Shown here piece after piece: positions 6,814-12,761 of a DNA stretch of 15,193 nucleotides (position 1 is the first letter of the stretch; every line of letters starts with the position of its first letter). Source of the stretch: Acidobacteriota bacterium. Lineage in GTDB: Bacteria > Acidobacteriota > Thermoanaerobaculia > Gp7-AA8. The position numbers and the translations under genes are program-made. The stretch lies in assembly GCA_003222375.1 (NCBI GenBank), contig QHVX01000002.1, positions 1-15,193 on the forward strand, in the 5' to 3' direction. The notes beneath the pieces were generated by a model that did not search any database, had not been told where the DNA came from, and saw nothing but the letters and a program-made list of their open reading frames with translations.

Positions 6814-6903
6814 GCAGAAGGCAGAAGTAAAACCTTCCGCCTTCATCCTTCTGCCTTCTGCTTTCTGCCTTCTGCCTTCTGCTTTCTGCCTTCATCCTTC
6901 CGC
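6806..6903. repeat. Heptamer array, CTTCTGC-type, with inverted copies
   Basis: Positions 6834-6903 are exactly ten consecutive 7-bp units: CTTCTGC (four times), TTTCTGC (two), CTTCATC (two) and CTTCCGC (two). The CCG and ATC variants sit at both outer ends, so the array is nearly symmetric. Three further units in the opposite orientation (GGCAGTA, GGCAGAA, GGCAGAA) occupy 6806-6826, separated from the main array by 7 bp, so a hairpin with arms of about 15 bp can form. The array fills the whole spacer between two convergent genes and includes the stop codons of both (TAG 6811-6813 on plus; TGA 6892-6894 on minus). It could also serve as a bidirectional transcription barrier, but that is unproven. 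Confidence 0.9.
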
Positions 6904-8172
6904 AAGAATCGCCTTTGCCGCGCTGCGCGCCGAAGCCAGCGCGGCATCGGAGAGCAGCCCCGTGTCGCCGACCCAGTCGCCGGCGAGGTACAGGCCGCGG
7001 ATGGGCGTGATGGGGGACGGGCGGGTGGCGGGGGCGGGCGGCATCAGGGCGTTCGAAACGACCATCGACGGCAGGAAACGGCAGTGCACGACGGAGTCGC
7101 GCCAACCGGGCTGCATCTCGTCGAGCAATGTTTCCAACTCAGCCTGGTCCCCGCCGCCATAACGCGAAACGTGAATCAGCGCGCCGCCTTTCGGCGTGAG
7201 CTGCGCCCATCGCGAATGGACGGAGTAGTACAGCGGCCGATCGATGCCGACCGCGAAAGTCTTCTTGGGATCGGGAAGTTTGGAGAGCGCGACGTCGAGC
7301 GTCGAGAGCAACACCGGCGTCATCGGCGGCCACGACACTTCGCCGATGAGCTCACGGGCGGTCGACGGCTCGACAGCGAGAAGGACGGTTTCCGCGCCGA
7401 GTCGCGTTCCTTTGTCATCGCCGGGCTGCGGCATCAGATAGGTCTGCGTCTCCGGCGTGACCTCGAACTCCAATCCGCCGATCTCGATCCCGCGGACTGC
7501 GCCATCGTGATTGACGCGAATGACGCGCGAGCTGGTCACGAAGTTCACGCCGGCCGTCACGGCCGAGCTGTGAAGCGCGTCGACGATCTTCTGCCAGCCT
7601 TCGTCGATGTAGATGACACCGCGCATCGCGAGGCGCACGTGATTGAGCGCGGCGCCCGCCTGCAGCTTCTCGAGATCATTGCAATACGTCGCGAGACGGA
7701 AAATCGCAGTGAGAGTCTCGCGCACACGCGGCCGCGTGACGTTCGAGTCGAGCCATTCACGAGCCGAGATTTCCGTGAACTGCATGCTTTTTTTCATCCG
7801 CCGAATGCGGATGAAGAGTTTCAGCGCCTCGAGCTTGTCGGCGGCGGTGAAGAGCCGAGTCGTCAGCAATGACCAGATATTGACCGGAAGGTTCCGGCGC
7901 TCCTGGCCGTACAAGGCGATACCGATCGCTCTCGGCCTGCCTCCGCGCACGGGAACGCCGAGCTCCGCCAGCACCTTCGATCCCTCCCCACCCCGGTAAA
8001 ACGCGTGCGGTCCGAGGTTGAAACGATAGCCGTGACGGAGGTGCGTGACTGCGCGACCACCGAGATAACGGCGTTTTTCGAAGAGGGTGACGGTGCGGCC
8101 GCCGCGCGCAAGATAAATCGAAGCGGCGAGGCCGGCGATCCCTCCGCCGACGATGATGACATTCTTCGCCAA
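6892..8172 (-). CDS. FAD-dependent oxidoreductase (phytoene desaturase / amine oxidase-like)
   Basis: 426 residues from a TTG start at 8172, chosen because the Rossmann strand NVIIVGGGIAGLAASIYLAR begins at residue 4, as is usual. The open frame continues to 8337 but would overlap the divergent gene and its promoter; an ATG at 8247 is possible but adds 25 poorly conserved residues. GxGxxG is G9-G10-G11-I-A-G14, followed by TVTLFEKRRYLGGRA (28-42), the FAD-ribose-binding segment of the NAD(P)-binding_8/amine oxidase group. The C-terminal FAD motif is GLYLAGDWVGDTGLLSDAAL (about 393-412). The overall layout resembles carotenoid and porphyrinogen desaturases/oxidases. Substrate is not inferable and no carotenoid genes are adjacent. 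It converges on the DUF4097 gene; its last three codons and stop lie in the heptamer array. Confidence 0.85.
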   Translation of the reverse strand: MAKNVIIVGGGIAGLAASIYLARGGRTVTLFEKRRYLGGRAVTHLRHGYRFNLGPHAFYRGGEGSKVLAELGVPVRGGRPRAIGIALYGQERRNLPVNIWSLLTTRLFTAADKLEALKLFIRIRRMKKSMQFTEISAREWLDSNVTRPRVRETLTAIFRLATYCNDLEKLQAGAALNHVRLAMRGVIYIDEGWQKIVDALHSSAVTAGVNFVTSSRVIRVNHDGAVRGIEIGGLEFEVTPETQTYLMPQPGDDKGTRLGAETVLLAVEPSTARELIGEVSWPPMTPVLLSTLDVALSKLPDPKKTFAVGIDRPLYYSVHSRWAQLTPKGGALIHVSRYGGGDQAELETLLDEMQPGWRDSVVHCRFLPSMVVSNALMPPAPATRPSPITPIRGLYLAGDWVGDTGLLSDAALASARSAAKAILAEG

Positions 8173-8194
8173 ATTAAGGCGCGATCCTATCGCA

Positions 8195-8221
8195 TTGCGC
8201 TCCGGGCTTTTTTGGTAGAAT
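8195..8221 (+). promoter_or_regulatory. Candidate sigma-70 promoter for the three-gene phosphatase operon
   Basis: A good -10 hexamer TAGAAT lies at 8216-8221 in the 92-bp spacer between the divergent genes. A partial -35 (TTGCGC, 8195-8200) is 15 bp upstream, closer than the ideal 17. Initiation would fall near 8228, giving a leader of about 35 nt before ATG 8265. The -35 is weak, so this is only a candidate. Confidence 0.4.
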
Positions 8222-8264
8222 CGCGGCAAATTTTCGCGGATCAGCATTTTCCGAAAGGGTGGCC

Positions 8265-8726
8265 ATGAAAAATATCGTCGTCGGAATTTCCCTGCTCCTT
8301 TGCGCGATGGCGGGATTCGCCGCCGATGCGACCACACCGGAGATCAATCCGCCCGCCAACGGTGGCGACTGGACGAAGCTGAGCAGCACCGAAAAGTTGT
8401 TTTGGTCGATCGGTTACTCGCAGGGTTACGCGGACGCGCTGGGCAAGATCGACGTCGCGTCCGGACCCAACTCCCCCTGTGCCAGCCTGGCCAACCGCAC
8501 CGAGCGCCAGACATCGACGGCAGGCAAGGTGACCGGCTTCGAGCTGGTGTCGGGACTCGAGAAGTTCTACGCCGATCCGGCCAACGCGCAGATTCCGATC
8601 GGAAATGCGATCCGGATCTATCTGCTGCAGGCCAGCGGGAAAGATCAGACGACGATTCAGGAGCTCATCGAAACCGCGCGTCTGCTCGGCGCAGAATCAT
8701 CACGGCGTCCGGCCACCAAGCAGTAG
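8265..8726 (+). CDS. Small exported protein, unknown function (weakly Rap1a/Tai-like)
   Basis: 153 residues from ATG 8265, preferred over GTG 8259 because AAAGGG lies 5 nt upstream. Signal peptide 1-19 (VVGISLLLCAMAGFAA). The mature protein is short and helical, with WSIGYSQGYADALGK (about 47-61) and VTGFELVSGLEKFYADPANAQIPIGNAIRIYLL (about 89-121). The pattern of a Gly-rich first helix, then (V)T-x-x-(E/Q)L-x-x-(V)-x-x-(Y)-x-x-(P), resembles small periplasmic proteins of the Rap1a/Tai immunity type. The usual paired cysteines are missing (only Cys72 in the mature part), so this is a weak resemblance only. First gene of an operon: the next start is 2 bp after its stop, and the SpoIIE-type phosphatase follows. 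Confidence 0.7.
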   Translation: MKNIVVGISLLLCAMAGFAADATTPEINPPANGGDWTKLSSTEKLFWSIGYSQGYADALGKIDVASGPNSPCASLANRTERQTSTAGKVTGFELVSGLEKFYADPANAQIPIGNAIRIYLLQASGKDQTTIQELIETARLLGAESSRRPATKQ

Positions 8727-8728
8727 CT

Positions 8729-9166
8729 TTGCCGATCGTCGCGGTCGCGCTTGTATTCTTCGCGGCTGCCCGTGTGCCTAACGACGTCACGATTCGCAAA
8801 GAGCTCGTCGACGCCGTGAAGGTCAACGACCTTCATCGATTCGACGACACAATCGAACGCGCCGAGGCATACATCGATACGATGCCGGTCGGCGCGAAGC
8901 GCAACGCCTTTCGGCGCGTGATTCTGACGGCTCACGACATCTCGCGCGTCTGGCATTTCGCGGAGAGCGATCCCCACGGCATCTACTACGACGACGAGCG
9001 GCTGCCCTTTTATTACGAGCATCTGGCCGCCGATTATCCCGGTTACGCGAAGTTCATCGCGGAGTATCGTCAGATCGACCGGACGGGCTTGCCGCAATAC
9101 CCGACGCGCGAGACGCGTTCCTTCCTCGAGAAGCGCCTGGAAAACACCGGGCGCAAATCTCCGTAA
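8729..9166 (+). CDS. Small exported hypothetical protein
   Basis: 145 residues if translation begins at TTG 8729, two bases after the TAG of the upstream gene; the same frame is open further upstream but only as a shadow of that gene. The N-terminus from this TTG (PIVAVALVFFAAARVP) is a compact signal peptide, which supports the choice. The mature part is charged and probably helical, with DLHRFDDTIERAEAYIDT, then ISRVWHFAESDPHGIYYDDE, YYEHLAADYPGYAKFI and RETRSFLEKRLE. No cysteines, known motif or family is recognised. Spacing (2 bp upstream, 8 bp downstream) places it in one operon with an exported protein and a membrane phosphatase. It may be a periplasmic partner of the phosphatase, which is inference from position only. 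Confidence 0.65.
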   Translation: MPIVAVALVFFAAARVPNDVTIRKELVDAVKVNDLHRFDDTIERAEAYIDTMPVGAKRNAFRRVILTAHDISRVWHFAESDPHGIYYDDERLPFYYEHLAADYPGYAKFIAEYRQIDRTGLPQYPTRETRSFLEKRLENTGRKSP

Positions 9167-9174
9167 TCACCACC

Positions 9175-10281
9175 GTGGCCCAACTCCGCGACTGGCTCGA
9201 CCTCGGTCGAAATACGATCGAATCGCTGAAGATCAGCGACGCAGCGCGTTTCTACGAAACCGAGTGGCCGGAAACCAAGAAGATGCTGATCGCCGACCAT
9301 CGCGATGCGATCGACGGCGACACGACCGCAGTCCGCCGCGCTGCGCGGACGAGCAGCGCCGTTCTGTACGGGCTGACGAAACGCCTGGCGCCACATCGCC
9401 GCGTTCTGTTTCTTCTGTCGTGGATCTCGTTCTTCGTCTGTATCGGATCGATCTTCGCGCAGATGAATCATCCGCCGTTCGTGACGTTCGTGGAGATCGT
9501 CGCGACCTTTCTCGTCCTCACCCTTCTGCTGGCGATGGAGCTGATCGACAAAATCAAGTATCGCGATGAGCTGGAGCTCGCCCGTGACCTGCAATCGGGA
9601 CTCATTCCGAAGTCGCCGGCGCAGACACCGGAATTCGAAGTGGCAGCGTTCAACGAAATTGCCAACACCGTCGGCGGCGACATCTACGATTTCGTTCCGC
9701 TTCCCGATGGGCGCCTTGCCGTACTTTTCGGCGACGCGTCGGGGCACGGTATGTCGGCCGGCCTGGTGATGGCAGTTGCTTCGGCGTCGTTTCGCACGCA
9801 GCTCGAAATCGATCCTTCGCCGACCGCGATCATCAATATTCTGAATCGCATTCTCTGCCGCACCGGCGGACCGCGATCGTTCTTCGCATGCTGCTACGCT
9901 CTCTTTTCGCCGGATGGTGAATTCAGCGCGGCGATCGCCGGTCACCCGCAGTTGATCAAAATCGATAATCAGGGAAAGGTCGTCGATCGGCTCGGCGCCG
10001 GCTCGTATCCGCTCGGCATCAAGACCGCGTTGACGTGGGAAACCATTCGCGGATGCCTCGAGCCCGGCGAGCGCCTGCTGTTTCACTCCGACGGCTTGAC
10101 GGAGGCGCGCAATCGCAACGGCCGCGAATTCGGGGACGCGTTCGTCGAGGCGATCATCGGCTGGAATCCGAAGGGCTCGCCAGCCTTCCTCGTCAAAACA
10201 TTCGTGGACGAGTGGAAAGCATTCGCCGCCGGTATGCCGCCCGAGGACGATATTTCGATCGCGGTGGTTGCTAGGCGATAG
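9175..10281 (+). CDS. Membrane-anchored PP2C/SpoIIE-type serine phosphatase (RsbU-like)
   Basis: 368 residues from GTG 9175. Residues 1-75 are a soluble helical region, followed by two membrane helices at about 77-96 and 101-121, with a very short loop. The connecting helix KYRDELELARDLQSGLIPKS (128-147) is the usual linker into SpoIIE/RsbU domains. Catalytic metal-binding residues are visible: Asp169 in VGGDIYDF, Asp187 in GDASGHGMSAGL, Asp306 in FHSDGLTEARN, and Asp358/359 in PEDDISIAVV. AGHPQLI (255-261) and YPLGI (278-282) complete the family pattern. Such phosphatases dephosphorylate anti-sigma-factor antagonists in partner-switching pathways. No RsbV- or RsbW-like gene is nearby. It is the third gene of a tight operon, so the two exported proteins upstream may feed an envelope signal into it (inference). 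Its TAG is 3 bp before the DUF559 element. Confidence 0.93.
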   Translation: MAQLRDWLDLGRNTIESLKISDAARFYETEWPETKKMLIADHRDAIDGDTTAVRRAARTSSAVLYGLTKRLAPHRRVLFLLSWISFFVCIGSIFAQMNHPPFVTFVEIVATFLVLTLLLAMELIDKIKYRDELELARDLQSGLIPKSPAQTPEFEVAAFNEIANTVGGDIYDFVPLPDGRLAVLFGDASGHGMSAGLVMAVASASFRTQLEIDPSPTAIINILNRILCRTGGPRSFFACCYALFSPDGEFSAAIAGHPQLIKIDNQGKVVDRLGAGSYPLGIKTALTWETIRGCLEPGERLLFHSDGLTEARNRNGREFGDAFVEAIIGWNPKGSPAFLVKTFVDEWKAFAAGMPPEDDISIAVVARR

Positions 10282-10680
10282 TCAGCCCTCTCCCTTGGGA
10301 GAGGGTGCCGCGAAGCGGCGGGTGAGGGGCAGGCGCGACACGATCGCGGCAATGATGATCTGACCTGCCGAATCTGGATCACGCAAGACCTGAGTGTTTG
10401 TGATCCTCACCACATCGATGTCGAGTCGCCTCAGATATGAGGTCCGCATCTTGTCGGATTCGGCCGTGAATTGATGTCCTGTGCCGTCGATCTCAACGAT
10501 CAACCTCAGAGGATCGCAATAGAAGTCTGCGATGAATGGCCCGATCGGATCCTGCCGACGAAACTTCCATCCACCGAAACGGCGATCGCGAAGCCAACGC
10601 CAGACGATTCGCTCCGGCAGCGTGTCTTTCCTCCGAAGATTTCGCGCGCGCTGCGTTCCGAGTGAATCATGGCGATGCAC
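10282..10680 (-). CDS. DUF559-domain protein, predicted restriction-endonuclease/VSR-fold nuclease
   Basis: 132 residues from GTG 10680 (no good Shine-Dalgarno; no ATG in frame). The DUF559 pattern is clear: ARNLRRKDTLPERIVWRWLRDRR (12-34, helix with Glu23), KFRRQDPIGPFIADFYC (39-55, Asp52), LRLIVEIDGTGHQ (58-70, Glu63 and Asp65, His69), then DKMRTSYLRRLDIDVVRITNTQVL (76-99). The D...E-x-D/H layout matches the PD-(D/E)XK-like nuclease fold related to VSR repair endonucleases. Activity in this family is largely uncharacterised. The gene is the only cargo of an element with 45-bp inverted repeats. The left repeat is read in frame and encodes residues 118-132 (PLTRRFAAPSPKGEG), and the TGA lies just outside it. 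A role in the spread of the element is inference. Confidence 0.85.
   Translation of the reverse strand: MHRHDSLGTQRARNLRRKDTLPERIVWRWLRDRRFGGWKFRRQDPIGPFIADFYCDPLRLIVEIDGTGHQFTAESDKMRTSYLRRLDIDVVRITNTQVLRDPDSAGQIIIAAIVSRLPLTRRFAAPSPKGEG
10285..10329 (+). repeat. Left 45-bp terminal inverted repeat of the DUF559 element
   Basis: It begins with a perfect 20-bp palindrome CCCTCTCCC-TT-GGGAGAGGG (10286-10305), then a hairpin GCCGC-GAA-GCGGC (10307-10319), and ends GGGTGAGGGG. It is read on the minus strand as codons 118-132 of the DUF559 protein. It starts 3 bp after the stop codon of the phosphatase gene. Confidence 0.9.
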
Positions 10681-10731
10681 AACACCGAGAGTACCTCGGT
10701 CGTCGAAACTCGCTACTCAGCGTAGATTCGA

Positions 10732-10776
10732 CCCCTCACCCGGCGCTTCGCGCCACCCTCTCCCCAGGGAGAGGGC
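10732..10776 (-). repeat. Right 45-bp terminal inverted repeat of the DUF559 element
   Basis: Read on the minus strand it has the palindrome CCCTCTCCC-TG-GGGAGAGGG, then GGCGC-GAA-GCGCC, then GGGTGAGGGG, the inverted partner of the left repeat with three substitutions. It supplies residues 613-625 (GPLPGERVARSAG) and the TGA stop (10736-10738) of the methyltransferase/reductase gene. Confidence 0.9.
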
Positions 10777-12613
10777 CTTGCGAAAACACCTGCAACGCGA
10801 GATCGACGCGGCCCAGCGGCGCGGAGACCTGCACGCCGGCGACCTGACCACGGACGCGCTCCAGCGTCTCGCGCGCAATCGTGACGCCCTCGTGGAGCGC
10901 GTGTTCCTTGCTTTTCTCGCTGGCGATCCGCATGCGCTCCATGACTTCGTCCGACACGGACACGCCCGGCACCTCGTTGTTCATGAACTGCGCGTTGCGA
11001 TACGACAGCAGCGGCCAGATGCCGGCCACGATCGGCAGGCGCATGAGCTCGATGCGCTTGAGAAATTTCTCGAGGACGTCGACATCGAAGACCGGCTGCG
11101 TGATGGCGTACTCCGCGCCGGCTTTCACTTTCCAATCGAGGCGGCGCAATTCGTAGTCGAGATCGAGATGGCCGGGATTGACGCCGACGCCGATCGTGAA
11201 TTTCGTGGCTTCGCCGAACGGATTGCCGCCGAGGTCGAGGCCGCGATTCATGAGGCTGACCATGTTGGTGAGTCCGATGGCATCGATGTCGAACACCGCG
11301 GTGGCATCGGGATACGATCCCATCTTCGGCGGATCGCCGGTGATCAAGAGCATGTTGCGCAATCCGAGGGCCGCGCACCCGAGGAGATCGGAATGCATGC
11401 CGAGGAGATTGCGGTCGCGGCAGCAGTAGTGGAGAACCGTTTCGATCCCAACTCGCTGCTGCAGCAGCACGGCGACGGCGATCGCACCCATGCGGTTTTG
11501 CGCGCGGGGACCATCAGGAACGTTGACGGCGTCGACGCCGGCGCCTTTGATCGACTGCACCGACTTCACCATCGCTTCGGGATTCGGACCTTTCGGCGGC
11601 ACGATCTCGATCGTGGTGACGAATTCGCCGGCGGCGATCTTGCGTCCCCAGTTGGAGCGCGTCTCGAGCGGAACGGGTTGGAAACCCTGCGGCTTTTTCG
11701 CCTCGATGTCGCGTTCGATGATCACGAACGAGCGCCGCGGCGACAGCGGCCGCACGGCGTCCGCCATCACTTTGATGTGCTCGGGCGTCGTGCCGCAGCA
11801 GCCGCCGAGGAACTTGACGCCCTTGTGGATCAGGCGCTTCGCGTACTTGCCCATGTATTCGGGCGACGCCATGTACATCTGCCTGCCCGCAACTTCGCGT
11901 GGCAAACCGGCGTTCGGCTGACACGAAAGTTTCTTGGCGGTGACCGTGCTCATCTCTTCGATGGCGTCGAGCATTACGTCGGGGCCGACGGAACAATTGA
12001 GGCCGATGACATCGGCGCCGGCGCGATCGAGGCGCTCCGCGATGAGACGCGGACTGTCGCCGTAAATCGTGCGGCTGTCATTTCCGATCGTCATCTGCGC
12101 GATGATCGGCAGCGAACAGACATCGCGAATGGCGAGAATCCCCTGCTCGACTTCTGCGATGTTCGACATCGTCTCGAGAATGAAGAGATCGACGCCGGCA
12201 TCGCGGAGTGCCTCGGCCTGCTCGCGGAAATACTCGCGTGCCTCATCGAGCGCAGTTGGACCGTACGGCTCGATGCGGATTCCAAGCGGCCCGATCGCGC
12301 CGGCGACGTAGACCGAGTCCCCCGCCGCTTTTCGCGCGATCTCGACCGCTTTCACGTTGATTTCGCGCGTGTCATCTTCGATGCCGAACGTGCGAAGCTT
12401 GACGCGATTCGCGCCGTACGTGTTCGTCTCGAGCACCTCGGCTCCCGATCGCACGTACTGCTTGTGCACCTCCAGGACGATCTCCGGCGAGCGCAGATTC
12501 AGCTCGTCATAGCATTTGTTGATGAAGACGCCTTTCGAATAGAGCATCGTCCCCATCGCGCCGTCGAAGAGGTAAACGTGCTCGTCTGCAATTGCCTGTA
12601 TGAAATCCTGCAT
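10736..12613 (-). CDS. Bifunctional homocysteine S-methyltransferase / 5,10-methylenetetrahydrofolate reductase (YitJ-type)
   Basis: 625 residues. The N-terminal half (about 1-290) is a homocysteine methyltransferase barrel: YLFDGAMGTMLYS (14-26), and zinc cysteines Cys207 (GLNCSVGP) and Cys272/Cys273 (GGCCGTTP). The C-terminal half (about 328-610) is a MetF-type FAD barrel: TTIEIVPPKGPNP (333-345), HYCCRDRN (395-402), NMLLITGDPPKMGSYP (420-435), and YAITQPVFD (502-510). Together they link reduction of methylene-THF to methylation of homocysteine, that is methionine synthesis in the cytosol; the methyl donor for the N-terminal half is not certain. The domain order and length match YitJ-type fusions of about 612 residues. 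The extra 13 residues at the end come from the terminal repeat of the DUF559 element. Expression appears to be controlled by a SAM-II-type riboswitch with a terminator just before the ATG (12611-12613). Confidence 0.93.
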   Translation of the reverse strand: MQDFIQAIADEHVYLFDGAMGTMLYSKGVFINKCYDELNLRSPEIVLEVHKQYVRSGAEVLETNTYGANRVKLRTFGIEDDTREINVKAVEIARKAAGDSVYVAGAIGPLGIRIEPYGPTALDEAREYFREQAEALRDAGVDLFILETMSNIAEVEQGILAIRDVCSLPIIAQMTIGNDSRTIYGDSPRLIAERLDRAGADVIGLNCSVGPDVMLDAIEEMSTVTAKKLSCQPNAGLPREVAGRQMYMASPEYMGKYAKRLIHKGVKFLGGCCGTTPEHIKVMADAVRPLSPRRSFVIIERDIEAKKPQGFQPVPLETRSNWGRKIAAGEFVTTIEIVPPKGPNPEAMVKSVQSIKGAGVDAVNVPDGPRAQNRMGAIAVAVLLQQRVGIETVLHYCCRDRNLLGMHSDLLGCAALGLRNMLLITGDPPKMGSYPDATAVFDIDAIGLTNMVSLMNRGLDLGGNPFGEATKFTIGVGVNPGHLDLDYELRRLDWKVKAGAEYAITQPVFDVDVLEKFLKRIELMRLPIVAGIWPLLSYRNAQFMNNEVPGVSVSDEVMERMRIASEKSKEHALHEGVTIARETLERVRGQVAGVQVSAPLGRVDLALQVFSQGPLPGERVARSAG

Positions 12614-12639
12614 AAATAAAAATCCCGCCGGATGGCGGG
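12614..12639 (-). terminator. Riboswitch-linked intrinsic terminator ending at the start codon
   Basis: In the minus-strand RNA the stem CCCGCC (12639-12634), loop AUCC, GGCGGG (12629-12624) is followed by AUUUUUAUUU and then the AUG at 12613. This is a GC-rich hairpin plus U-tract. Its 3' arm GGCGGGA is also the only purine-rich Shine-Dalgarno candidate (9 nt from the AUG), so folding would block both transcription and translation. Confidence 0.8.
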
Positions 12640-12662
12640 GGCTTCGTCCCGCCGCGCGGGAC
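12634..12662 (-). promoter_or_regulatory. Antiterminator region: alternative pairing upstream of the terminator
   Basis: A perfect hairpin GUCCCGC-GCG-GCGGGAC (12662-12646) precedes the terminator. Its 3' arm contains GGCGGG (plus positions 12648-12653), which can instead pair with the CCCGCC arm of the terminator (12634-12639). The two folds exclude each other, the classic arrangement for switching between terminated and read-through states. Which fold goes with ligand binding is not decidable by eye. Confidence 0.65.
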
Positions 12663-12672
12663 GACTGCTTGC

Positions 12673-12724
12673 GGCTCTTTAGCTTTTTTTAAGCTGGTTG
12701 CAAGCTGCCCCAAATCAATCCAGC
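12673..12724 (-). promoter_or_regulatory. SAM-II (SAM-alpha) type riboswitch aptamer
   Basis: A 52-nt H-type pseudoknot can be drawn on the minus strand. P1 is GCUGG (12724-12720) with CCAGC (12697-12693). The first loop carries GAUUU and ends UUGCAA just before the P1 3' arm. An A-rich linker follows, then AGCUAAA (12684-12678) and GAGCC (12677-12673). P2 pairs AGCUU of loop 1 with AAGCU, and GGC with GCC. The order GAUUU...UUGCAA-P1'-A-rich-GCUAAA and the length equal the SAM-II consensus as I know it. The class binds S-adenosylmethionine and usually lowers expression of methionine genes, which fits the downstream gene. SAM-V shares this core and is the main alternative. Confidence 0.85.
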
Positions 12725-12731
12725 GAAAAAC

Positions 12732-12760
12732 AATGTAGGGCGGATCGGCCGACCTGTCAA
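12732..12760 (-). promoter_or_regulatory. Sigma-70 promoter of the riboswitch-controlled methionine gene
   Basis: The -35 is a perfect TTGACA (plus 12755-12760) and the -10 is TACATT (12732-12737), with the ideal 17-bp spacer. Initiation would fall near 12725, directly at the first base of the aptamer P1 stem. The -35 lies 1 bp past the stop codon of the upstream penicillin-binding protein gene. Confidence 0.8.
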
Positions 12761-12761
12761 A

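Larger units (their letters stand above)
10285..10776. mobile_element. 492-bp putative mobile unit: DUF559 gene between 45-bp imperfect terminal inverted repeats
   Basis: The two ends (10285-10329 and 10732-10776) are inverted copies matching at 42 of 45 positions. Between them lies only the DUF559 gene plus about 50 bp of upstream DNA. Two of the three mismatches fall opposite each other in the small internal hairpin (GCCGC-GAA-GCGGC on one side, GGCGC-GAA-GCGCC on the other), so pairing is kept. No transposase and no convincing target duplication are seen. From general knowledge, DUF559 genes flanked by CCCTCTCCC...GGGAGAGGG palindromes recur in many genomes, which suggests a selfish or domesticated unit. 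Mobility is inferred, not shown. Confidence 0.6.

Noticed and set aside
6806..6903. CRISPR-like array
   Set aside because: Units are 7 bp, contiguous and without spacers; no cas genes.
8173..8337. N-terminal extension of the FAD oxidoreductase frame
   Set aside because: Would overlap the divergent exported-protein gene and its -10 box; the Rossmann motif begins right after TTG 8172.
8300..8728. Upstream part of the plus-strand frame that contains the second exported protein
   Set aside because: This part is a frame-shifted shadow of the first exported protein gene, which has a signal peptide and ribosome-binding site.
10282..10780. Target-site duplication around the DUF559 element
   Set aside because: The bases next to the two ends (TCA on the left, CTT on the right) do not match, and no longer direct repeat is visible.
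10532..12619. 695-residue open frame on the plus strand
   Set aside because: It lies opposite the methionine-synthesis gene, which has unmistakable catalytic motifs, and runs on through the DUF559 element; the translation is Arg/Asp/His-rich antisense of a GC-rich gene.
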